A stretch of 64,000 bases of DNA, taken from contig NZ_RSFE01000001.1 in the NCBI RefSeq assembly GCF_004025325.1, positions 310,001 to 374,000 of the forward strand, given 5' to 3'. The translations under genes were made by a program, and so were the position numbers. Below, one piece after another: positions 27,388-37,144 of the stretch. Position 1 is the stretch's first letter. The number at the start of each line of letters is the position of its first letter. The notes under the pieces were generated by a model. The model did no database searches, was not told where the DNA came from, and saw only the letters and a list, made by a program, of their open reading frames with translations. Source of the stretch: Pseudidiomarina gelatinasegens. GTDB taxonomy: Bacteria; Pseudomonadota; Gammaproteobacteria; Enterobacterales; Alteromonadaceae.

Positions 27388-29181
27388 ATGTGGCTGTGGA
27401 TTGCGTTAGGAACGCTGCTGGTTGCAGTGGTTTTGTTTTTTAAATTCCAAGGGTTTCGGAAGTTTGTTTTCCTTACCGTACTGGCCGTGCTGCTGGGCAT
27501 CGTGCTCGGCCCGCCTACCTATGTGGTGCTGGAAGAACACACCGCGCGCACCGCTGCTGACAACCGCGAACACGTGCACTATTTTGGCTGGCAGATAAAC
27601 CCACTTGGCCCCACCAGCGCCAAGCACGCCAGAGTTGGCATTTATGACCCTGAGAACAAAATTTTTCGCCGGTTGGATCAAGCCCAAGCCGCGCAGGTCG
27701 CCCTGCCCTTTGTACCGCCGCCCGGCAACAGCATTTGGTTGCATCTGTGGTGGTGGATATTCCCAGCCGTGTACCTTGGCTATTGGCTGCTGAAACGCGC
27801 GCCTATCGTTAACTTGTTCGGCTTTGCCACACGCCGCAAAGAGCTGCGCGAGGCACTCGAGCGCGCCGAGGCCGAAAACACCGTCTGGGCTTTTGAAAAC
27901 GTCATAAAGCGCGGCAACCAGTTCCGCCTGAAGCCAAAAAAGACAATTCTGGCCGCCGAAGAAGGCCGTCGCCAAGTGTTCGCCAAATACCATCGCCGCC
28001 TACAGCTGTTAGAAAAAGCCTCGGCCACCGCAGCACAGTTAATTACCACCAACGGCCAGGACCAAATTCAACAACAAGGGCACAACCGGGCACTAGCCGC
28101 CAACCGTGACTTTTATCGCATGCTGCGCGAGCTGCTTAACTTGCGCGCCGCCAGCACCCAGCGCGGGCTGCCTATGGACGTAAGCCTTGCCGAAGGCTGG
28201 TACACCACCGACACCACCTTTAACAACCCAACCAGCCACGGGTCGCTGTCGGCACATGCGCATGCCTCAGCGGAAGAAGCTGCAGCCTACTGGCGCAAGA
28301 GCATCTCCGACACCGTAACGCTCGAGCAGGTATACCAAGCGTTCACCGACCAAACCGAATCCATGGCCGCCATGGCTGAACGCTTCAAGGCCGACAACGC
28401 ACAAACCGCCAAGGTCGTCGGCCAGTACCGCGAGTTCGTAACCAACTACCTACGCAGCCATCTACCGGAAGCCAACGTTGGCAGCGCCACCTATTTAGCC
28501 ACACAACACTTCAATCAGAAGCTGTTCTTGCAACTGGCCAGCCCAACCCGCGAGGGCGCCTATCGCCGCTCGTTTACCAAACACTTGCGCGCTGATGTAG
28601 TGCGCTTAGTCACCAGTTTCTTCCCCGAAGAAACCTACAGCGACCAAGGCTGCGAGCTGTTTGACGAGAGCACTAACAGCAGCACCGCCGGGCTGAAGTT
28701 TAGCATCATGCTGATTCCGTTTAGCCGCCGTTACAGCGGTGAGCCAACGGTGGGCGCACAAATGGTCGCCACCGATCAGTACGGCAGCTTATTGTGGGAA
28801 CGCCGCTTAGGCACTGTTTCTGTGCCCGTGGACAAGAAAATCAGCAGCGATGCCTTCGGCCGCTTAGAAGCCGCACTGCTGCTGAAAAATTCCATTCAGT
28901 CGCCCCTTAGCCCAAGCGGCAAGCCGCAACAGGTATCGGCTGCACAAAAACGCCGCTTAATGGATGAGCTGAACGACGCCGCCAAAGAAGTCGCCAAAGG
29001 CACTGGCGAAGACATTGTGCTGGAGCTTATCAACGAAGCCTTGGCTGGCAACGCTGGCTCGGCATTGCAACAATACACCGGCGCCATCGAGGCCGACATG
29101 GATGCGCTGTACGAACTGGCATTCGAAGCCGCAACCGACATGATGCTGGCCGGACTGAGTTTCTTAGCAGGGGACGACTGA
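27388..29181 (+). CDS. Unknown membrane protein of 597 residues
   Basis: Not recognised. The N-terminus has two close hydrophobic helices (about 2-18 and 25-46), and a third sits near 110-130 (WLHLWWWIFPAVYLGYWLL). The rest is a long polar, Ala-rich, mostly helical region with charged stretches (KELREALERAEAEN; SAEEAAAYWRKSI). It continues to an Ala-rich C-terminus (FEAATDMMLAGLSFLAGDD). AAGGAG lies eight bases before ATG 27388. Its stop overlaps the start of the SH3-domain gene by one base, so the two are translated together. Being enclosed by cysQ and cysD suggests joint transcription with sulfate activation, not a proven shared function. Confidence 0.6.
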   Translation: MWLWIALGTLLVAVVLFFKFQGFRKFVFLTVLAVLLGIVLGPPTYVVLEEHTARTAADNREHVHYFGWQINPLGPTSAKHARVGIYDPENKIFRRLDQAQAAQVALPFVPPPGNSIWLHLWWWIFPAVYLGYWLLKRAPIVNLFGFATRRKELREALERAEAENTVWAFENVIKRGNQFRLKPKKTILAAEEGRRQVFAKYHRRLQLLEKASATAAQLITTNGQDQIQQQGHNRALAANRDFYRMLRELLNLRAASTQRGLPMDVSLAEGWYTTDTTFNNPTSHGSLSAHAHASAEEAAAYWRKSISDTVTLEQVYQAFTDQTESMAAMAERFKADNAQTAKVVGQYREFVTNYLRSHLPEANVGSATYLATQHFNQKLFLQLASPTREGAYRRSFTKHLRADVVRLVTSFFPEETYSDQGCELFDESTNSSTAGLKFSIMLIPFSRRYSGEPTVGAQMVATDQYGSLLWERRLGTVSVPVDKKISSDAFGRLEAALLLKNSIQSPLSPSGKPQQVSAAQKRRLMDELNDAAKEVAKGTGEDIVLELINEALAGNAGSALQQYTGAIEADMDALYELAFEAATDMMLAGLSFLAGDD

Positions 29182-29579
29182 TGACAACCAAACGAATCTG
29201 CGCGCTCGCACTGACAGTAACATTGGGCAGTGGTGTACCAAGTGCACAGGCTGCCGAGGGCTGGGGTTCAAAGCTCGGCGAGTTTCTTACTGAATTGCCG
29301 CTGGCCGACGCCTGGAGCTGGTTTACCGGCATGAACAGTGTGGCATGGGTAAATGAAAACGACCTCAAGGCCGCCAACGTGCAGTATGTGGTGAATGCGA
29401 ACAGCCGCGTGCTGGTGCGCGCCGGCGCCTCCACCGACACCGCCATCATCGACAAGCTAAACCCGGGTGATACCGTGCAAATTATCGGCAAAAACCCATT
29501 TCAAAGCTGGTACCACGTGCAACTCAGCGACAACCGCGAAGGCTACATCCATCAGGATCTGTTGCGGGTGCAGTTTTAG
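29181..29579 (+). CDS. Periplasmic SH3-domain protein
   Basis: A 132-residue protein with a signal peptide ending SAQAAEG (about residue 24) and a bacterial SH3 domain (about 70-130) with NSRVLVRAGASTDTAIIDKL and SWYHVQLSDNREGYIHQDLL. Such domains bind cell-wall peptides or other proteins in the periplasm. The coupled start (TGATGA) ties it to the unknown membrane protein before it, so the two may form an envelope complex; this is an inference. Confidence 0.75.
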   Translation: MTTKRICALALTVTLGSGVPSAQAAEGWGSKLGEFLTELPLADAWSWFTGMNSVAWVNENDLKAANVQYVVNANSRVLVRAGASTDTAIIDKLNPGDTVQIIGKNPFQSWYHVQLSDNREGYIHQDLLRVQF

Positions 29580-29593
29580 CACCGAACCCCAAC

Positions 29594-29625
29594 GGGGTGC
29601 GGAGCTAGGACTGCACCCCACTTCC
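29594..29625. repeat. Palindromic element, short subtype, before cysD
   Basis: GGGGTGCGGAGCTAGGACTG followed by CACCCCACTTCC. It differs by one core base from the gspM copy (TAG in place of TGG). It lies between the SH3-protein stop and the cysD start. Confidence 0.9.
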
Positions 29626-29656
29626 AACCACCCACCACTTAAGATAAACTCGGCTC

Positions 29657-30559
29657 ATGCACCAAATAACCCACTTACAACAGCTTGAAGCCGAAGCCAT
29701 TCACATTATGCGTGAGGTGGTGGCTGAGCTGCGCAATCCAGTCATGCTTTACTCTGTCGGCAAAGACAGTTCTGTGCTGTTACACCTTGCGCGCAAGGCA
29801 TTCGCGCCCGGTAAAATTCCATTTCCGCTGATGCATGTTGACACCACCTGGAAATTCAAAGAAATGATTGAATTTCGTGATAGCATGGCCGAAAAACACG
29901 GTTTCAAACTCATCACGCACACCAATCCAGATGGCATCGAACAAGGCATTGGCCCATTTACTCATGGCAGCGCCGTGCATACCGACGTGATGAAAACCCA
30001 AGCGTTGAAGCAAGCGCTCAATAAGTACCAGTTTGACGCAGCCTTTGGTGGTGCTCGCCGCGACGAAGAAAAGTCGCGCGCCAAAGAGCGTATTTACAGC
30101 TTTCGCGACAAAAACCACCGCTGGGACCCCAAAAATCAGCGCCCAGAGCTGTGGAATATCTACAACGGCAAAGTACACCCGCAAGAAAGTATTCGCGTGT
30201 TTCCGCTAAGCAATTGGACCGAACTGGATATCTGGCAATACATCCATCTGGAACAAATCGAAATTCCCGAGCTGTATTTCGCCAAGCCGCGCCCCGTAGT
30301 CAAACGTAACGGAGCCCTCATCATGGTCGATGACGAGCGTATGCCATTACAACCGGGCGAAACACCAGAACTCAAAACCGTGCGCTTCCGTACCCTCGGT
30401 TGCTATCCACTCACCGGCGCTATCGAATCCAGCGCCAGCACCTTGCCGGAAATCATCCAAGAAATGTTGCTCACGAACACATCGGAGCGACAAGGCCGGG
30501 TGATTGATAATGATGCCAGCGGCTCCATGGAAAAGAAGAAAATGGAAGGGTACTTCTAA
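29657..30559 (+). CDS. cysD: Sulfate adenylyltransferase subunit 2
   Basis: Catalytic subunit of ATP sulfurylase, which makes APS from sulfate and ATP. The 300-residue length is typical. The PP-loop motif [13 protein letters not shown], the [16 protein letters not shown] region and the [17 protein letters not shown] signature are present. Its stop overlaps the cysN ATG by one base (TAATG). The ribosome site is weak, so translation may depend on upstream coupling. Confidence 0.97.
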   Translation: MHQITHLQQLEAEAIHIMREVVAELRNPVMLYSVGKDSSVLLHLARKAFAPGKIPFPLMHVDTTWKFKEMIEFRDSMAEKHGFKLITHTNPDGIEQGIGPFTHGSAVHTDVMKTQALKQALNKYQFDAAFGGARRDEEKSRAKERIYSFRDKNHRWDPKNQRPELWNIYNGKVHPQESIRVFPLSNWTELDIWQYIHLEQIEIPELYFAKPRPVVKRNGALIMVDDERMPLQPGETPELKTVRFRTLGCYPLTGAIESSASTLPEIIQEMLLTNTSERQGRVIDNDASGSMEKKKMEGYF

Positions 30560-31890
30560 TGGACTTTTTGCGGTTTATCACCTGCGGCAGCGTTGACGAT
30601 GGCAAGAGCACCCTCATCGGCCGACTGCTGCACGACAGCAAAATGATCTATGAAGACCAATTAGCCGCCATTACCAAAGACTCTAAAAGAACCGATAACA
30701 CCGTTGATTTAGCATTGCTCGTTGACGGCTTACAGTCAGAACGCGAGCAAGGCATCACCATCGACGTGGCCTACCGGTATTTCAGCACCGACAAACGGAA
30801 GTTTATTATCGCGGACACGCCCGGGCACGAGCAATACACCCGCAATATGGCCACCGGCGCCAGCACCAGCGATTTAGCCGTCATACTTATCGATGCCCGC
30901 TATGGCGTACAAACCCAAACCAAACGCCACAGCTATATTGTGAGTTTATTGGGTATTAAACACGCCATTGTCGCCGTAAATAAGATGGACTTAGTTGGCT
31001 TTAGCCAAGCGCGCTACAAAGAAATTCAAGACGACTACCTAAAGCTTGCCGGGCAGCTGGATATTCCAGATATCCACTTTGTGCCTATCTCAGCGCTCGA
31101 CGGCGACAACGTGGTAAACCGCAGCGAACACACGCCATGGTTCCGTGGCCGTACCTTAATGGAATACCTGGATACCCTCGAAATCAACCGTGATGCCGAC
31201 CACAGTGACTTCCGTTTCCCCGTGCAATACGTGAATCGCCCCCACCAAGACTTCCGTGGGTTTAGCGGTACCATTGCCTCAGGGGGCGTGAAAGTTGGCG
31301 ATACCATTCGTGCCCTGCCGTCTGGCAAAGTATCCACCATCAAAAGCATTTATACCTTCGAAGGCGATCTGCAGGAAGCCCATGCACCGCAGGCGGTGAC
31401 ATTAACACTGAACGATGAAATAGATGTAAGCCGCGGGGATATGATTGTTGATAAGAACGCCATGCCGCATATGTCGAGCCGACTGCGCGCAAAAATGGTG
31501 TGGTTAAACGAGGATGGCCTTGTGCCGTTTCGGGAATACTACGTGAAGATGGGTACCAAGTTGACCATCGGTTCGGTCGAATCAATTCGTTACCGGGTGG
31601 ATGTGAACAGCTTGGAAGAAAACGAAGCGGAAACCTTGATACTGAATGAAATTGGCTTGGTGGATTTAAACCTGCACGAGCGCGCAGTGTTCGACAAGTA
31701 TCGTATTAACCGCAACACCGGCGCCTTTATTTTGATTGATAAACAAACCAACGCAACCGTCGGCGCAGGCATGGTGCAGCAGCCGCTTAACGATGAACCC
31801 GCGAAACCGGGCGAGGTCAGCGAATTCGAGAAAAACCTCAATGCCTACGTGCGTAGGCATTTTCCACATTGGGGGGCGAAGGAAGTGTGA
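30559..31890 (+). CDS. cysN: Sulfate adenylyltransferase subunit 1 (GTPase)
   Basis: GTPase subunit that drives ATP sulfurylase. The 443-residue protein has an EF-Tu-like G domain with [15 protein letters not shown] (G1), [14 protein letters not shown] (G2), [12 protein letters not shown] (G3) and NKMDLVG (G4), then two beta-barrel domains. It ends after the barrels with no APS kinase fused; that enzyme is the separate cysC 4 kb upstream. Together cysD, cysN and cysC make PAPS. No sulfite reductase or sulfotransferase gene is in the window. Confidence 0.97.
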   Translation: MDFLRFITCGSVDDGKSTLIGRLLHDSKMIYEDQLAAITKDSKRTDNTVDLALLVDGLQSEREQGITIDVAYRYFSTDKRKFIIADTPGHEQYTRNMATGASTSDLAVILIDARYGVQTQTKRHSYIVSLLGIKHAIVAVNKMDLVGFSQARYKEIQDDYLKLAGQLDIPDIHFVPISALDGDNVVNRSEHTPWFRGRTLMEYLDTLEINRDADHSDFRFPVQYVNRPHQDFRGFSGTIASGGVKVGDTIRALPSGKVSTIKSIYTFEGDLQEAHAPQAVTLTLNDEIDVSRGDMIVDKNAMPHMSSRLRAKMVWLNEDGLVPFREYYVKMGTKLTIGSVESIRYRVDVNSLEENEAETLILNEIGLVDLNLHERAVFDKYRINRNTGAFILIDKQTNATVGAGMVQQPLNDEPAKPGEVSEFEKNLNAYVRRHFPHWGAKEV

Positions 31891-31967
31891 CGGGGCTTAC
31901 ACCTGATTGACAAGCGAGAAAAATTGACACAATTTAAACCCATCCTATTGACGAAAATATTCTAATT

Positions 31968-32381
31968 ATGCGACTTATTGATAAGAAGATAATTGACAAG
32001 CTATTAAAGGAGGCTGAGCAATCTTCACGCAAACGAGCTCATTTACTTTTACATTCAAATCACCAAGAACCAGTTCAGCGAATTTTAATAGGTTTAGTAA
32101 AGGGCAGCTTTGTTGAACCTCACTACCACAAATTACCTACAAAATGGGAAATGTTCTCGATAATCCATGGCGAGTTATCTATAAAGATATATGATGATCT
32201 AGGAAATGTTACTCAATCGGAAACCATAAGTAACAACGAAGCCCATCCGAAGCTAATTGAGTTTCAACATGGTGAAATACATAGCGTTGAATGTATGTCG
32301 GAAACCGCTCTTATTTTAGAGATAAAAGAAGGCCCATTTATACATAAAAATGCCAAGTTTTTCCCCAGTTGGGGGCTTTAA
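31968..32381 (+). CDS. wbuC: WbuC-family cupin protein
   Basis: A 137-residue cupin-fold protein with probable metal-binding histidines in EPHYHKLPTKWEMF and FQHGEIHSVE. WbuC genes are found in O-antigen loci beside fnl genes, as in E. coli O26, with no settled biochemical role. The gene is AT-rich compared with cysN and is the only rightward gene of the polysaccharide locus, 28 bp from the convergent rfbC stop. A start at ATG 31968 fits the family length. Confidence 0.85.
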   Translation: MRLIDKKIIDKLLKEAEQSSRKRAHLLLHSNHQEPVQRILIGLVKGSFVEPHYHKLPTKWEMFSIIHGELSIKIYDDLGNVTQSETISNNEAHPKLIEFQHGEIHSVECMSETALILEIKEGPFIHKNAKFFPSWGL

Positions 32382-32409
32382 CAAAATGCATGTGCCGTAA
32401 ATGTACCCT

Positions 32410-32952
32410 TTAAAGTTTAGGGGCGTCTACAAAATTAAACCCACTTTTGTCTTTTTCCGATAATTTTGGGTCGGCACTCATTAACGGCCATTCAATGCTC
32501 ACATCCGGATCGTTCCATAATAACGACACTTCGTACTTGGGAGCATAATAGTCGGTGCACTTGTAAACGAACTCAGCTTCCGCGCTGGTAACGTAAAATC
32601 CGTGGGCAAAACCTGGCGGTACCCACAGCATTTTCTTGTTATGCTCACTTAAATAAGCACCAACCCACTTTCCAAAAGTCTCTGAATTTTCACGCATATC
32701 TACCGCAACATCATAAACTTCTCCGCGAATGACACGAACTAATTTTCCTTGAGTGTGCTGTAACTGGTAGTGCAGGCCGCGTAAGATACCATGAGCAGAT
32801 CTTGAGTGATTATCTTGGACAAACTCATAGTCACCACAATATTTTTGAAATTCACTACGACGGAATGTTTCAAGAAAAAAACCGCGCTCATCACCAAAGA
32901 CTTTCGGTGTTATAAGAACCACATCTGGAATAGCGAGCTTCTTATAATTCAT
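32410..32952 (-). CDS. rfbC: dTDP-4-dehydrorhamnose 3,5-epimerase
   Basis: Third enzyme of dTDP-L-rhamnose synthesis, 180 residues, of cupin fold. Seen: GDERGFFLETFR, the catalytic-His motif DNHSRSAHGILRGLHYQ, VYDVAVDMR and WVPPGFAHGFYV. It is the last gene of rfbB-rfbD-rfbA-rfbC, 11 bp after rfbA. Confidence 0.97.
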   Translation of the reverse strand: MNYKKLAIPDVVLITPKVFGDERGFFLETFRRSEFQKYCGDYEFVQDNHSRSAHGILRGLHYQLQHTQGKLVRVIRGEVYDVAVDMRENSETFGKWVGAYLSEHNKKMLWVPPGFAHGFYVTSAEAEFVYKCTDYYAPKYEVSLLWNDPDVSIEWPLMSADPKLSEKDKSGFNFVDAPKL

Positions 32953-32963
32953 AAACCACCTAT

Positions 32964-33833
32964 TTAATTCAAAAGCGTTGCCAGATACTGACCATATTGT
33001 GTTTTACTCAGTGCTTTTGCATGAGCCGCCAATTGCTCATCAGATATCCATTTTTGCTTCCAAGCAATTTCTTCCAAGCACGCCACTTTTAAACCCTGTC
33101 TGTGCTCAATGGTTTGCACGTAAGAGCTTGCTTCAAGTAATGAATCATGTGTGCCTGTATCAAGCCATGCAAAACCACGCCCAAGGCGTTCCACATGCAG
33201 CGAGCCTCGTTCTAAATAAGCATTGTTAACTGACGTAATTTCTAACTCACCGCGTTCGCTCGGTTTTACTTGCTTTGCAATGTCGACAACATCATTATCA
33301 TAGAAGTACAAACCAGTTACAGCGTAGTTTGATTTTGGTCTCGCAGGTTTTTCTTCAATGCTTAGGGCCTGACCTTTATCATCAAATTCAACCACCCCAA
33401 AGCGCTCGGGGTCTTTTACCAAATAACCGAATACTGTCGCGCCAGTTGCGTGACTTGCAGCACGTTTCAGTTGGTCTGAAAAAAATTGTCCGTGGAAAAT
33501 GTTGTCGCCTAATACAAGGCATACATTGTCATTACCGATAAACTCTTCGCCAATAATAAATGCTTGCGCTAATCCATCAGGACTTGGTTGTACGGCATAT
33601 TCAAAACGCACGCCTAAATCATCACCATTTCCTAATAATTTTTCGTATTGGGGTAAATCTTCCGGCGTTGAAATAATCAAAATTTCACGTATACCGGCTA
33701 ACATTAATACCGATATCGGATAATAAATCATTGGCTTGTCGTAAATGGGTAATAACTGCTTCGATACACCGCGAGTAATTGGATGCAAGCGCGTCCCAGA
33801 ACCGCCAGCTAAAATTATTCCTTTATAAGCCAT
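32964..33833 (-). CDS. rfbA: Glucose-1-phosphate thymidylyltransferase
   Basis: First enzyme of the dTDP-sugar route, 289 residues. It carries the nucleotide-binding signature [20 protein letters not shown], with [19 protein letters not shown] and the sugar-binding [19 protein letters not shown]. Its start overlaps the rfbD stop by one base. Confidence 0.97.
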   Translation of the reverse strand: MAYKGIILAGGSGTRLHPITRGVSKQLLPIYDKPMIYYPISVLMLAGIREILIISTPEDLPQYEKLLGNGDDLGVRFEYAVQPSPDGLAQAFIIGEEFIGNDNVCLVLGDNIFHGQFFSDQLKRAASHATGATVFGYLVKDPERFGVVEFDDKGQALSIEEKPARPKSNYAVTGLYFYDNDVVDIAKQVKPSERGELEITSVNNAYLERGSLHVERLGRGFAWLDTGTHDSLLEASSYVQTIEHRQGLKVACLEEIAWKQKWISDEQLAAHAKALSKTQYGQYLATLLN

Positions 33834-34711
33834 TAGTTAAACCTTCCAAAATATTCTTTCAATGTTAGTTCTAGTTGTGACTGCCAACGAGGTAACTCAA
33901 TACCAAGTTCAGACTCTATCTTGTTAGTATTCAACCGAGAATTTAACGGGCGCTTTGCTGGTGTTGGGTATTCTTCGGTTGATATTGCCTGAACCGTTTC
34001 GATATCTAGTTTTTCCCCTAGTTGACGAGACAACTCAAAAATTTTATTCGCAAATCCATGCCAACTAGTCTCTCCTTTCGGAGCGATGTGGTATACACCA
34101 GATTCAATCTCATTGCGCTTTGCGACAAATTCTGTCGCTACTTGAGCAAGTAGCCTAGCCGCTGTTGGCGCCCCTACTTGATCTGCGACAACTGAGAGTG
34201 ATTTCCTTTCTTTAGCTAATCGCAGCATGGTTTTCATAAAGTTATTGCCGCGTGCACTATACACCCAACTTGTTCGCAATATAACAGCATTTGCTTTCGA
34301 GCTTATTATCGCTTCGTCACCGGCAAGCTTTGAGCTTCCATACGTGCTAAGTGGCGCAGGTTCGTCTGTTTCTTTCCAAGAAATATCGCCAGAACCAGGG
34401 TAAACATAGTCCGAAGAAAAGTGGACAAGAAACGCACTATTACGTTGAGCATATTTGGCAAGCTCTGCGGGCAGTTCGGCATTAATTCGAAAAGCCAAGT
34501 CCTGCTCAGTTTCAGCCTTGTCGACCGCTGTGTATGCCGCAGCATTAACAATTACATCAGGCTGAGTTGCTTGAAGATAATCGTTAACAGCTTCTAACCT
34601 AGTCAAATCAAGTTCGCTACGCACGGGGGCCAAAATTTCGCCGTATATCGATAAACTTCGAACGATTTCAAAACCAACTTGCCCGTTTACACCTGTTACT
34701 AAAATCCTCAT
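33833..34711 (-). CDS. rfbD: dTDP-4-dehydrorhamnose reductase
   Basis: NAD(P)H-dependent last step to dTDP-L-rhamnose, 292 residues. The Rossmann motif [22 protein letters not shown] and the catalytic YGSSKLAGD (Tyr and Lys of the SDR type) are present. The start overlaps the rfbB stop by four bases (ATGA). Confidence 0.96.
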   Translation of the reverse strand: MRILVTGVNGQVGFEIVRSLSIYGEILAPVRSELDLTRLEAVNDYLQATQPDVIVNAAAYTAVDKAETEQDLAFRINAELPAELAKYAQRNSAFLVHFSSDYVYPGSGDISWKETDEPAPLSTYGSSKLAGDEAIISSKANAVILRTSWVYSARGNNFMKTMLRLAKERKSLSVVADQVGAPTAARLLAQVATEFVAKRNEIESGVYHIAPKGETSWHGFANKIFELSRQLGEKLDIETVQAISTEEYPTPAKRPLNSRLNTNKIESELGIELPRWQSQLELTLKEYFGRFN

Positions 34712-35775
34712 GCCGACTTTTCGTCCAATTTATAACTACCATCCAACACTCGTTGCCACCAATTCTTGTTATCTAAGTACCATTGAACTGTTTTACGCAA
34801 ACCTGTCTCAAAGGTTTCTTGGGGCTTCCACCCAAGTTCTTTTTCGATTTTAGAGGCATCAATAGCGTAGCGGACATCGTGGCCTGGGCGATCTTTTACA
34901 AACGTAATCAAGTCACTGTAACTACTTACTGATTCTGGCTTGTGTTGCGATGCCAGCTCTTCTAACAACTCACAAATCAGCTTCACCACATCGATATTTT
35001 TCTGTTCATTATGACCACCGATGTTGTATGTGTCATTTATTGCACCATTTTGAGCAACATGAATTAATGCTCGCGCATGGTCTTCGACGAAAAGCCAGTC
35101 TCTGATTTGATTACCATCCCCATAAACAGGCAGTGGTTTACCACCCAAAGCATTGAGTATCATCAATGGAATAAGTTTTTCTGGGAAATGGTATGGCCCG
35201 TAGTTGTTTGAACAATTAGTTATTAATGTTGGCAGACCAAATGTACGGTGCCATGCTCGAACCAGATGATCTGAGCTTGCCTTGCTGGCCGAATATGGTG
35301 AACTCGGTGCATAAGCTGTTGTTTCAACAAATAAATCTGAAGTCCCGTGTAAATCACCGTAAACTTCATCAGTTGAAATATGATGAAAACGAAATGCAGA
35401 TTTTTTTTCCGATGGCAAATTATCCCAATAACCTCTTGCCGCTTCAAGTAAAGTGTAAGTGCCAATTATATTGGTTTGAATAAATTCCGAAGGGCCATCA
35501 ATTGATCGGTCAACATGACTCTCCGCTGCTAAATGCATTACGATTTCAGGTTGATACTTTTCAAATATCACTTTCATAGCCGAAGAATCACTAATATCGG
35601 CTTTTTCAAACGAGTAACGTGAATCATTAGCCACTGTACTTAATGATTCGAGATTACCTGCGTATGTCAGTTTATCGACGTTCACGACCTGATGTTCGCT
35701 GTTCTTAATAAGTTCACGTACTACCGCCGAACCTATGAATCCTGCGCCACCCGTTATTAAAAATGTCTTTCCCAT
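34708..35775 (-). CDS. rfbB: dTDP-glucose 4,6-dehydratase
   Basis: Second enzyme of the pathway, 355 residues. The Rossmann motif [35 protein letters not shown] and active-site [15 protein letters not shown] are present. It heads the leftward rfbBDAC operon. The wza remnant lies 39 bp upstream, so its original promoter setting may have been changed by the IS-linked rearrangement. Confidence 0.97.
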   Translation of the reverse strand: MGKTFLITGGAGFIGSAVVRELIKNSEHQVVNVDKLTYAGNLESLSTVANDSRYSFEKADISDSSAMKVIFEKYQPEIVMHLAAESHVDRSIDGPSEFIQTNIIGTYTLLEAARGYWDNLPSEKKSAFRFHHISTDEVYGDLHGTSDLFVETTAYAPSSPYSASKASSDHLVRAWHRTFGLPTLITNCSNNYGPYHFPEKLIPLMILNALGGKPLPVYGDGNQIRDWLFVEDHARALIHVAQNGAINDTYNIGGHNEQKNIDVVKLICELLEELASQHKPESVSSYSDLITFVKDRPGHDVRYAIDASKIEKELGWKPQETFETGLRKTVQWYLDNKNWWQRVLDGSYKLDEKSA

Positions 35776-35814
35776 AAATTAAAACTCGCTAACTTTTACT
35801 TGTTATTAAATGAT

Positions 35815-36052
35815 CTAGTTACTTCCGATATCGTCTTGGAAACGGCCTAAACTATATAAACCAGTTATCGATGGCAATAGCTGGCTGATGACGCGGTTCC
35901 AGCGGGCTACTGGTGCAGCCGTTACGTAAACAATATCGCGCTGCTGCAGCTTAAATTGTTCGGCTAAAACCAGTGCAGTCGCGTTTTTGGCGTTAAGTTG
36001 GTACACGTCTGCGACACGTCCTGTCGCAGCATCGGCGGCACGAATAACAAAT
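35815..36052 (-). pseudogene. wza: C-terminal remnant of a Wza-type polysaccharide export gene
   Basis: The frame encodes [17 protein letters not shown], then [20 protein letters not shown] and [20 protein letters not shown], which is the C-terminal end of Wza-like export lipoproteins. The 5' part is missing: the IS starts at the break, and on the other side of the IS only the rfaH stop is found. If the IS is removed, the remnant starts three bases after that stop, so most of the gene was lost before or during the IS event. It is not a copy of the intact SLBB gene at 49400, whose C-terminus differs. Confidence 0.75.
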
Positions 36053-36110
36053 GTATTCCCCCCATTTTAAGCAGCAGTTATTCGTAGAATTAATGAACCG
36101 CTTGCGTTAA

Positions 36111-36779
36111 TTATTGTTTGGGCGAAATGCCTCCGATGGCCGTATTAGGCCGTTCGTTGTTATAAAGCCAAAGCCACTGAGTGGCAAGTTCATGTGCATG
36201 TTCGACGCTTTCAAACAGGTGTAACTCGAGCCATTCATGCCGCACTGTTCGATTAAATCGTTCAACATAGGTATTCTGAGTCGGTTTACCTGGTTGAATG
36301 TAAAGCATCGTAATTTGATGCTTTTCAGCCGAGTTAATCAGCTCGCTTGACAAATATTATGCCCCATTGTCGCAGCGAATAGCAGCAGGTTTTCCTCGCC
36401 ATTCAATAACTTGCTCTAAGGCGCGAATAACACGAGCACTTCGCAGCGAAAGGTCGACTTCGATGGCTAACGCTTCGCGGTTGTAATCGTCGATGACGTT
36501 AAATGTTCGCAGTGAACGCCCGTCAGCCAAGCTGTCGGACATAAAATCCATCGACCAGACTTGATTCATTGCGGTTGGCACACTTAAAGCATCTGGTGTA
36601 TCGCGTCGCAGGCGACGCTTGGGTTTGATTCTTAAGTTCAGCTCTAGCTCACGATAAATGCGATACATGCGTTTGTGGTTCCATGGATACCCTTTCACGT
36701 TACGTAAGTGCAAAAAGCACAAACCAAAACGCCAGCGCTTCTGCGCGGTGGTTAGGCGTAGCAACCAATCAGCAATCAC
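36111..36779 (-). pseudogene. IS3-family transposase OrfB (DDE), interrupted by an in-frame TAA
   Basis: The rve-type integrase core is readable: QVWSMDFMSD (first Asp), FNVIDDYNREAL, AIRCDNG (second Asp), then after a stop SSELINSAEKHQI, and PTQNTYVERFNRTVRHEWL with the catalytic Glu. The break is at 36357: the usual NGPEY/NGxEY codons read GGG-GCA-TAA-TAT, a GAA-to-TAA change. Both halves are otherwise in one frame. In IS3 elements this part is normally made as an OrfAB frameshift fusion. Confidence 0.85.
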
Positions 36780-37069
36780 AGCGTTTTCATCGCTGAGATG
36801 GCTTTACAACTTTCCCTCAAGGGCTCCTTGCGGATCTCAGCCTTGAGTCGCTCTTCGACATACATTTTTTTGAGACGTTTATTTTCGTCCTCAAGCTCTT
36901 TGAGACGCTTCATCATTAATGCGTCCATGCCACCAAACGTGGCGCGCCATTTATAAAATTGAGCTGAGCTCATACCGTGTTCACGGCAGAGCTCTGGAAC
37001 GGGTACACTGTTCTCGTTTTGTTTCAGAATCGCTAAGATCTGACTGTCTGTGTATCGTGATTTGCGCAT
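36776..37069 (-). CDS. IS3-family transposase OrfA
   Basis: A 97-residue protein with an HTH of the Tnp_1 type (SRYTDSQILAIL; LCREHGMSSAQFYKW) and a leucine-zipper-like helix (RLKELEDENKRLKKMYVEER). The last 20 residues (PLRESCKAISAMKTL) do not fit the family. The neighbouring frame reads the expected end as EGKL-stop, so one base seems to be missing near 36829. OrfA overlaps OrfB by four bases. Confidence 0.8.
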   Translation of the reverse strand: MRKSRYTDSQILAILKQNENSVPVPELCREHGMSSAQFYKWRATFGGMDALMMKRLKELEDENKRLKKMYVEERLKAEIRKEPLRESCKAISAMKTL

Positions 37070-37144
37070 AGAAAACTCCCTCGTTTTAGTTTAACGGAAT
37101 TTTCTACTTATAACTGCTCCGATTCTTCGGGGGGATTACAATGG

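Larger units (their letters stand above)
36053..37139 (-). mobile_element. IS3-family insertion sequence, 1087 bp, with AAT target repeat
   Basis: The ends form imperfect inverted repeats of about 40 bases starting GTATTCCCCCC and GTAATCCCCCC. The flanks are AAT at 36050-36052 and AAT at 37140-37142, a 3-bp duplication as usual for this family. Inside are orfA and a broken orfB, both leftward. The orfB nonsense codon suggests the copy cannot move by itself. Confidence 0.85.

Noticed and set aside
27388-29579. Phage-defence or toxin system made by the unknown membrane protein and SH3 protein
   Set aside because: No nuclease, protease, NTPase or nucleotide-signalling motif was found in either protein, so there is no support for a defence role.
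35815-36006. A 63-residue gene of its own
   Set aside because: The frame continues upstream without a start to the IS edge and matches only the C-terminal end of Wza-type proteins, so it is a gene remnant.
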